The notes below the pieces were generated by a model that saw only the letters and a list, made by a program, of their open reading frames with translations, ran no database searches and was not told the origin of the DNA. 64,000 nt of DNA from CAKZQX01 sp034436755 (lineage in GTDB: Bacteria; Chloroflexota; Chloroflexia; Chloroflexales; Chloroflexaceae), in assembly GCA_034436755.1 (NCBI GenBank), contig DAOTVB010000216.1, positions 1 through 64,000 of the forward strand, given 5' to 3'. Both the position numbers and the translations under genes were made by a program. Each line of letters opens with the position of its first letter. Positions within the stretch are counted from its first letter, which is position 1. This document shows positions 58,509-64,000 of this stretch, piece by piece.

Positions 58509-58825
58509 GTGGTGTCGGTCATTTCTATTGCTCGCTGCGAATGTGTACCACACTGCCCGGAGTTGACAGTCTACGCCATCTGCGTTAGCATCTGATAACT
58601 CTATGTTCCCCACCTACACAGCACGCAATCTCTTACGGATGGCAGTCTGATACCAATGTGCCGGCAAACCAGCAATCAACGGGAACAGGCGCAACGGACG
58701 CAGGGTGGCACGTTCCCGTTTATCATCGCTGCGTCCTCGGTGTTCTCTGTGGCTATGATAACAAATCGGTATGACTGCCGGCACTGCTGTTTTCGCTATC
58801 TTGCAAAATGACTGGAGCATGTTCC
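58509..58825. other. Gene-free region before bioB
   Basis: No gene is supported. An ACGTTCCCGTTTATCATCGC string near 58710 and GGGAACAGGCGCAACGGACG near 58680 form a loose inverted pair (GGGAAC/GTTCCC). A CTATCTTGCAAAAT string just before bioB is weakly like the bioY promoter element, but its orientation does not fit. Confidence 0.35.
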
Positions 58826-59872
58826 ATGGGATCACTGGCAGATTGTCCCGGAAGTTACTGGCACGCCCTGGCGGACCGCTCGCTGGCGGGGATCGCCCCC
58901 ACCGTCGATGAGGCGCGGGCGATCCTTACCTGCGCCGACACCGAACTGCTGAACCTGCTGGCGGCGGCGTATCGTATTCGGACTCACTATTTTGGCAACA
59001 CCGTCAAACTCAACTACCTGGTCAACGCCAAAAGCGGCCTCTGCCCCGAAGACTGTCATTACTGTTCCCAATCGCGCATTTCGACGGCGGAGATTGAACG
59101 CTATCCCATGTTGAGTCAGGCGGATATTGTGGCTCAGGCCGAGCGCGCCGTTGAACTGAAGGCCACCACCTGCTGCATTGTCACCAGCGCACGGCGACCG
59201 GTGGCGCAGGAGTTGGAGCAGCTCACGGCGGCGGTGCGAACCATCAAGGCGCGCTTTCCCACGCTGAAGATCTGCACATCGCTAGGGATTCTGGGGGAAG
59301 CCGAGGCGCAGGCGCTCAAGGCGGCGGGGGTTGACCGCTACAACCACAATCTAAACACCTCCGAGGAACACTACGGAAATATCTGCACCACCCATTCCTT
59401 TGCCGATCGGGTAGCGACGGTGGAGAACGCGGCCCAGGCGGGGATGTCGGCCTGCAGTGGGCTGATCATCGGGATGGGGGAGACGCTGGATGATCTGATC
59501 AATGTCAGCTTCCAGATCCGCGCCGGCAACATCGACTCGATCCCGATCAACACGCTGCTGCCGATTCCGGGGACGCCGCTGCAGGAGAGCGCATTTTCGC
59601 TTGATCCGCGCTTCTGCCTCAAGGTGCTCTGTCTCTTCCGCTTTGTCTGCCCAGAGCGGGAGATTCGCGTATCGGCCGGCCGCGAGGAGCATTTCCGCAC
59701 GCTACAGCCGTTGAGCCTGTATGCCGCCAATGCGATTTTTGTTGGCGACTATCTGACAACGGAGGGCCAGTCGGCCACGATGGACTGGCAGATGATCACC
59801 GATCTGGGGTTTGTGATCGCAGAACTGGCGGAACCGGTAGCCTCGGTTGCGCAGGAGGAGAGCCATGTCTGA
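58826..59872 (+). CDS. bioB: Biotin synthase
   Basis: This radical-SAM enzyme inserts sulfur into dethiobiotin. The ATG at 58826 with GGAG upstream is preferred over the ATG at 58808. The 348-residue protein has the C-x3-C-x2-C cluster motif CPEDCHYC, preceded by VKLNYLVNAKSG. Further on are YNHNLNTSEEHYGNICTTHSF and LIIGMGETLDD. Cluster residues include CCIVTSARRP and NTLLPIPGTPL. Other biotin genes (bioF, bioD, bioA) are not in the window. The stop overlaps the next gene by 8 bp. Confidence 0.95.
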   Translation: MGSLADCPGSYWHALADRSLAGIAPTVDEARAILTCADTELLNLLAAAYRIRTHYFGNTVKLNYLVNAKSGLCPEDCHYCSQSRISTAEIERYPMLSQADIVAQAERAVELKATTCCIVTSARRPVAQELEQLTAAVRTIKARFPTLKICTSLGILGEAEAQALKAAGVDRYNHNLNTSEEHYGNICTTHSFADRVATVENAAQAGMSACSGLIIGMGETLDDLINVSFQIRAGNIDSIPINTLLPIPGTPLQESAFSLDPRFCLKVLCLFRFVCPEREIRVSAGREEHFRTLQPLSLYAANAIFVGDYLTTEGQSATMDWQMITDLGFVIAELAEPVASVAQEESHV

Positions 59873-60275
59873 GAAGTCCGAACCAGCCGCCGAGAGTACA
59901 GCGCTTCGCCAGGAGCGGGATATGCTCCTGCAGTTCTTCAATGTCTCACCGGTAGCGCAATTTGTGAAGGACCGGAGCGGGCGGTATGTTATGGTCAATG
60001 CCCGGTTTGCGCGGGCGCTGCAGCATGAGCCGGAGCAGATCGTCGGCAAAACTGACGATGAGATTTTCACCGCCGAGATCGCCGAGTCGTTGCGGGCAAA
60101 TGACCGGCAGGTGCTGACAGCCGGGGAGCCGATCGAGTTTGAAGAGGTCGCCTTGCTCCCGGATGGGCGGCATGTCTACCACTCGATCAAGTTCCCGATT
60201 CTCAATGCACAGGGGCAGATTATTGCCATCGGCGGGATGTCGGTTGATATAACCAACCATGTTGCCAGGGAATAG
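59865..60275 (+). CDS. Stand-alone PAS-domain protein
   Basis: The ATG at 59865, after GGAGGAGAG, overlaps the bioB end. The 136-residue protein has a short helical N-terminus and a PAS fold: LLQFFNVSPVAQFVKDRSGRYVMVNARFAR, then GKTDDEIFTAEIAESLRANDR and GRHVYHSIKFPILNAQGQIIAIGGMSVDIT. No output domain is attached. It could be a single-domain sensor or anchor for another protein; pairing with bioB is unusual. Confidence 0.82.
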   Translation: MSEKSEPAAESTALRQERDMLLQFFNVSPVAQFVKDRSGRYVMVNARFARALQHEPEQIVGKTDDEIFTAEIAESLRANDRQVLTAGEPIEFEEVALLPDGRHVYHSIKFPILNAQGQIIAIGGMSVDITNHVARE

Positions 60276-60395
60276 GTGAGAGAACAGAGAACAAAGCAAC
60301 CGAGAACAAAGCGCTGGAACACCAGCGGCACATCAATCAATAGGGGCAGGTGATTGTGCCTGCCCGATGCCGTTTTCTGCGTTGAGACGGGGTGC

Positions 60396-60415
60396 GGACG
60401 TGCAAAAGCGTGTCC
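60396..60415. repeat. Dispersed short hairpin (GACGCG-type), copy 3, plus CCCTGT repeats
   Basis: GGACGTGC and GCGTGTCC flank AAAA, with the same context as the copies at 11994 and 40871 (TGCGGA before, TCCCTAC after). A run of CCCTGT-like heptamers follows (60430-60465), and GAGAACA repeats precede it (60281-60310). Confidence 0.5.
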
Positions 60416-60472
60416 CTACGTAACCCGGTTCCCTGTCCCCTGTCCCCTGTTTCCTGTTCCCTGCCCTCATAC

Positions 60473-61090
60473 CTACGACCGCTGCTTATCCGTGCCGAGC
60501 AACCGCCAGCCGCCGGGTAGCACCCCTACCGCGACGAGAATCTTGATCGCGTCACCGATCAGGAAGGGCAGCACGCCACCTGCGATAGCGGCAATCGGGC
60601 TCATCCCCAGCCCCAGGATCAGCCAGGGCACTCCCAGGACATAGAAGAGCAGACTCCCGATGACCAGGGCCAGCACATTCGTCCCGACCTTGCGATCCCA
60701 GCCATGCTCGGCGAACCAGCCCATCGTTGCGGCAACCAGCGGATAGGCGATCAGGTAGCCCAGCGTGGCCCCCTGCATATACGCGATACCGCTGTTGCCG
60801 GCGGCAAAGACCGGCATGCCCAGCGCCCCCACCGCCAGGTAGAGCAGCATTGAGGCCAGCCCCAGCCGCGTTCCGAGCAGGCTACCCGCCAGCAGTGCCC
60901 CCAACGTCGAGCCGACAATCGGCACGGGCGTGAAGGGCAGGTAGATCCGAATTTGAGCGAGCAGTGCCGTAAAAAGGCAACCCGCGACCAGCAGCAATGT
61001 TACGCGAACCGCCTGGTTTGCCAGGATACCGTGCTGCGGAACGAGCCGCTGGGCCAACGTGTCCGACCGTGGATGCGCAGCGAACGCCAT
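60473..61090 (-). CDS. bioY: BioY-family biotin transporter S component (copy 2)
   Basis: The 205-residue six-span protein shares with copy 1 the LAQR-x-VP-x-x-GIL start and PFTPVPIVGSTLGALLAGSLLGTRLG, then GALGMPVFAAGNSGIAYMQG and the GGVLPFLIGDAIKILVAVGVLPGGWRLLG ending. GAGGAGG precedes the ATG. It converges with bioB-PAS. Two BioY proteins in one locus suggest duplication, perhaps with different affinity or substrate. Confidence 0.93.
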   Translation of the reverse strand: MAFAAHPRSDTLAQRLVPQHGILANQAVRVTLLLVAGCLFTALLAQIRIYLPFTPVPIVGSTLGALLAGSLLGTRLGLASMLLYLAVGALGMPVFAAGNSGIAYMQGATLGYLIAYPLVAATMGWFAEHGWDRKVGTNVLALVIGSLLFYVLGVPWLILGLGMSPIAAIAGGVLPFLIGDAIKILVAVGVLPGGWRLLGTDKQRS

Positions 61091-61135
61091 ACGTTCGACC
61101 TCCTCTAGGATTCATTCAACTTCCCTGAATGGCGG

Positions 61136-61153
61136 CTATTATAGCAGCAAAAT
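61136..61153 (-). promoter_or_regulatory. Shared bioY promoter element, copy 2
   Basis: CTATTATAGCAGCAAAAT differs in one base from 58373-58390. It holds a minus-strand TATAAT -10. The leaders between element and ATG are also similar in length and in their AGGAGGTC ribosome site. Confidence 0.65.
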
Positions 61154-61234
61154 CGAGGATGCTATACTGATATGGTGCGCAAAGCCCAGGCACACAAGGT
61201 CGCGGTGGAGCGCGGGTTGCAACCGCCCCGCTTC

Positions 61235-63223
61235 TCATGTCCTACAACGTCGCAACCCCCGCGATAATCGCTCCCGTACCACATCCTCCCGCCGTCGTCC
61301 GCACAGCAGGATGCCCCCGCCCGCCAGCAACAACCCGACCGCCGTGGTACAAATCGTTATGCTGATGTTGCGTGCCACCCCGGCGGGCAGGTCCATGCGC
61401 GGCAGGTACCAGGCCCAATGATCAAACAGATGCTGATTATGCCGCTCGTAATGCCAGGCAAAACGGTAGCGCGGATGCTCCGGCAGCGGTGCGATGGCCC
61501 GGTCGATCAGCGACAGTTCCTCACCATCCGTAGCCCGCACCTGCGCGGCGGTAATAACAATCCCCAGATCGTCGTCCCGGTTGCTAAAGCCGGCTCTGCG
61601 CGGGTTCCAGGTTTGCGCCTCCAGCCGCAGTGATTGCTCCCCGGATGACAGCAGCAGAGTGTAGGTGCGTGACTGGCCGGCCGTGTCCGCCGGGATGTAG
61701 TGATCATCCAGGTAGAATAGCAGATTGCTCCCCGGCACGCTCGGCGGACGACCATCGTTCACCGTGAGGGTAAGCAGCGCCGTCGTAGGTAGGCGACACA
61801 CAACTTCGCCATGTGCGCCGGTACGACGCGGCAGGAGTGCCGCTTCCTCCCGTGCAAAAAACCCCGCTGCCAGCGCGCAATGCCCATCGGTCAGGGTGTA
61901 GCGCGCGATGCGGTCAGCCAGGATCTGCCAGTGGACCAGTAGCGGCGTGCCGAGCGGCTCATACACGCGGCGCTGTTCCGTGACCGGCATATTCAGGTAG
62001 GTATCGAAGTTGACCAGCACCCCGCCCAGCGCTCCCAGAAAGCCGATGCTCCCCAGCAGCCCGGCCGCAACGCGCCCGACCGCAACGCGGCGGCCCGCCA
62101 GATGCCGGTCAAAGGCCGCCCCGGCCAGCAGGATCAGCAGAGGTACGGTCGGCAGCAGAAACCGCGGTCCCCATGCGCCCCCACTCCAGGCGATCCAGCG
62201 CGCGTAGAGGCCGACATGCACGGCAAACATTCCCAGCGCCAGCAGCACAATCCCCGGATAGCGCCGCCAGAGCAGCAGTGCGCCGGGCAGCGCCAGCAGA
62301 ATCGGCGGAGCAAACAGAAAGACACTCTTCCCCGGACTGAGCAGCAGACCGTAGAGTCCCTCAAGCAACGGCGTGGTAAATAACTGCTTTTCGCTGCCGT
62401 AGCCGGTGGCGACAACCATCCCAAAGCGCAGCAGATTGTACCCCACCAGCAGTAGCAACCCGGGCAGCAACCCCACGCCCCACCAGAACCCGGCCACGAT
62501 GCCGTTCGTGATTATCCCGCGCAGGCGCAGGGCAGTGCGTGCATCCGGCCAGATGACATAGAGCGCAATCAGCGGCAACGCCACCCCGCCGGCAATGCGC
62601 GTTGTCACCAGCAACCCGGCTGCCACCCCGGAGAGCAGGAGCGGCCACGCCCGGCGCTGACTGCTCCGCGCGGCATGCGCCCGCTCGACTGCGGCGAGCA
62701 GCAGCAGCGCTGTCAGCGGCTCGGAGAAGAAGGTGCGGGCGTAGGGCCAGGCGAAAGTGCAGAGCCCATACAACAGCGCCAGCACAACAGCAGTGCTGCG
62801 TCGCGCTCCCAGGCGCAATGCCCAGGCCGCCAGCAGCGCGGCCGTCGCCGCCGTCACCGGGCCATTCGTCGCCATGACTGCCAGGCGCGTCGCATAGTCA
62901 AACGCGGCCGTGGTGGGAGGAGCGATCAGCGTACCCAGGAAAAAGAATGGCAGCGCCACGAGGGAGGGGAGAATACCATACGGCGAAAACAGGCGATTAT
63001 CAATACCCCGCCGCAGCGCGGCAATCGGTTCACCCGGTTCAAGCTGCATCTCCACATCGCCCTGCAGGGCAATCTGACGCGTGACAACATACATCGTCTC
63101 CTCATCCGAGGAGTAGGTATGACCGCTCATCGTCAGCAGGTAGAAGGCAGTGAGCAACAGAAATAACGCCGGCGGCAGGTAGGCGTGACGGTTACGACAA
63201 CGGGGTCGCACTTCCTGAGCCAT
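61235..63223 (-). CDS. Multi-spanning membrane glycosyltransferase-like protein (GT39/ArnT type)
   Basis: The 662-residue protein has about 13 spans. An early loop with SGHTYSSDEETMYVVTRQIA (acidic pair DEE) matches the catalytic region of polyprenyl-phosphate sugar transferases, and RTFFSEPLTALLLLAAVERA lies further along. A C-terminal extracytoplasmic domain (about 410-620) contains several cysteines (DGHCALAAGFF, GEVVCRLPT). The last span is near 635. It probably moves a sugar from a lipid carrier to an outside acceptor. It is a distant relative of the gene at 18054-19895. Confidence 0.68.
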   Translation of the reverse strand: MAQEVRPRCRNRHAYLPPALFLLLTAFYLLTMSGHTYSSDEETMYVVTRQIALQGDVEMQLEPGEPIAALRRGIDNRLFSPYGILPSLVALPFFFLGTLIAPPTTAAFDYATRLAVMATNGPVTAATAALLAAWALRLGARRSTAVVLALLYGLCTFAWPYARTFFSEPLTALLLLAAVERAHAARSSQRRAWPLLLSGVAAGLLVTTRIAGGVALPLIALYVIWPDARTALRLRGIITNGIVAGFWWGVGLLPGLLLLVGYNLLRFGMVVATGYGSEKQLFTTPLLEGLYGLLLSPGKSVFLFAPPILLALPGALLLWRRYPGIVLLALGMFAVHVGLYARWIAWSGGAWGPRFLLPTVPLLILLAGAAFDRHLAGRRVAVGRVAAGLLGSIGFLGALGGVLVNFDTYLNMPVTEQRRVYEPLGTPLLVHWQILADRIARYTLTDGHCALAAGFFAREEAALLPRRTGAHGEVVCRLPTTALLTLTVNDGRPPSVPGSNLLFYLDDHYIPADTAGQSRTYTLLLSSGEQSLRLEAQTWNPRRAGFSNRDDDLGIVITAAQVRATDGEELSLIDRAIAPLPEHPRYRFAWHYERHNQHLFDHWAWYLPRMDLPAGVARNISITICTTAVGLLLAGGGILLCGRRREDVVRERLSRGLRRCRT

Positions 63224-63410
63224 AGGTCACTCGCTTCACTCTATCCCTGATAGAATGGGTGCGTGGAGTAGCCCACAGATCGTCCTGGACCGTTGCTACT
63301 CAGGGATGATTTTTTGCTTGGGTAATCTGTGTGGATTATACCATATCTTCGCGCGAATACAAACAGCGCTAGTATAAAGGAAAAACACTGTTGCAGCAAT
63401 TCCCGGCACT

Positions 63411-64000
63411 TTACACTCGTGCTACCACCAGCGTAATATCATCGTGCTGGGCGGTATCGCCGGCAAACTCCGCAATCGCCTGCATAAGCCGATCGATAAA
63501 CTGCGCCGGCGGCAGGTCGCCATAATCGCGGAGCAGCGCCTCCAGCCGTTCAAAGCCGAAAAGCTCCTGCTGATCATTGTGGGCCTCGACAATGCCATCG
63601 GTATAGAAAACGAGCAGGTCGCCCGGGTCCAGTGTGACCTCCAACGCATCGTAGGGAATATTGGGGATCGTTCCCAGCGGCAACCGGGGACCGGGCGCTT
63701 CCAGATAGTCGATCCGGCCATCGGCGCGGCGGCGCAGGGGCGTCAGTTGCCCGGCATTGGACAGCGCCAGCCGGCGGCACTCCAGATCGAGGGTGGCGTA
63801 GGAGAGCGCGACAAAGGTGCGGCGCGGGACATCGCGCACAATCCAGCGGTTGGTCTCACACATCACAAGCCGGGGAACTTCATGGTTACGGGCCTCGGAG
63901 CGGGTGATCGAGCGGGCTACGGCCATCAGCATGGCCGCCGGGATACTCTTGCCGGAGACATCACCAACGATGATACCCACCCGCTGCCCACTCAGCGCGA
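63411..64000 (-). CDS. SpoIIE/PP2C-type serine phosphatase domain (C-terminal part, runs off the window)
   Basis: The open frame continues past the window edge (ALSGQRVGIIVGDVSGKSIP precedes the first in-frame GTG), so the real start is outside. The visible part has VGDVSGKSIPAAMLMAVARS (metal-binding Asp), LALSNAGQLTPLRRR, DLLVFYTDGIVEAHN and a C-terminal AQHDDITLVVARV, the four SpoIIE/RsbU phosphatase motifs. Such proteins dephosphorylate anti-anti-sigma factors in partner-switching control and often carry GAF or PAS sensor domains upstream. No anti-sigma partner is visible. Confidence 0.9.
   Translation of the reverse strand, partial: ALSGQRVGIIVGDVSGKSIPAAMLMAVARSITRSEARNHEVPRLVMCETNRWIVRDVPRRTFVALSYATLDLECRRLALSNAGQLTPLRRRADGRIDYLEAPGPRLPLGTIPNIPYDALEVTLDPGDLLVFYTDGIVEAHNDQQELFGFERLEALLRDYGDLPPAQFIDRLMQAIAEFAGDTAQHDDITLVVARV

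Overview
The window looks like a chromosome segment of a Chloroflexota bacterium, probably class Chloroflexia (Chloroflexus/Roseiflexus/Kouleothrix-like). This is inferred from gene content and style, not from a database search. Supporting points are high GC, a class III-type polyhydroxyalkanoate (PHA) synthase cluster, several large multi-membrane-span glycosyltransferase-like proteins, an RND pump with a lipoprotein adaptor, and intergenic regions full of palindromic repeats. No rRNA or tRNA gene, CRISPR array, prophage or complete insertion sequence was seen.

Layout. 1-4190: minus-strand cluster nrdR - membrane Mrr-like protein - fabG - accC (5' part only), preceded by a DnaJ/TPR/lectin-like chimera. 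4382-11845: plus-strand EVE protein, a two-component pair, then two sodium/solute symporters. The first symporter carries a fused DUF4212 small subunit, the second has it as a separate gene. 12455-14167: a SulP anion transporter. 14845-19895: infC (AUU start) - rpmI - rplT - rRNA methyltransferase - pheS - membrane glycosyltransferase-like gene. 20275-23178: a secreted LVIVD-repeat protein. 23603-26699: a possible leader peptide and an unusually long leuS. 27375-33099: the classic rpsB-tsf-pyrH-frr-uppS-cdsA-rseP run. It is followed by a Cas4-like nuclease gene broken by an in-frame amber codon (33102-33890) and two small unknown genes. 34689-40012: RND efflux adaptor and pump separated by a tandem array of repeats. 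40954-43040: PAP2 phosphatase and diacylglycerol-kinase-like genes. 43393-49794: PHA metabolism (PhaE-like subunit, phaC, two reductases, thiolase, phasin-like protein). 49924-53388: a giant MalT/SARP-type regulator. 53385-57468: ThiF-like enzyme, metallopeptidase lipoprotein, membrane protein. 57712-61090: bioB with an overlapping PAS gene, flanked by two bioY genes with matching promoters. 61235-64000: a glycosyltransferase-like gene and a SpoIIE-type phosphatase cut by the window edge.

How the genes work together. Biotin uptake and synthesis (bioY, bioB) could supply the biotin-dependent acetyl-CoA carboxylase begun at position 346. phaA, phaB and phaC with the PhaE-like subunit form a complete acetyl-CoA to PHA route. 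The infC and rpsB blocks are translation and envelope housekeeping.

The most unusual signal is a family of about eight non-coding repeats. They have 9-bp outer inverted ends (TTACGCGGT), an inner inverted pair (CGCCTGCGGCAG) and a core that is a long hairpin. The core has a different sequence in almost every copy, yet its arms are perfect complements in the best copies. One copy is split by an IS5-type miniature element with a TAA target duplication. The interrupted Cas4-like membrane nuclease is the second strongest lead.
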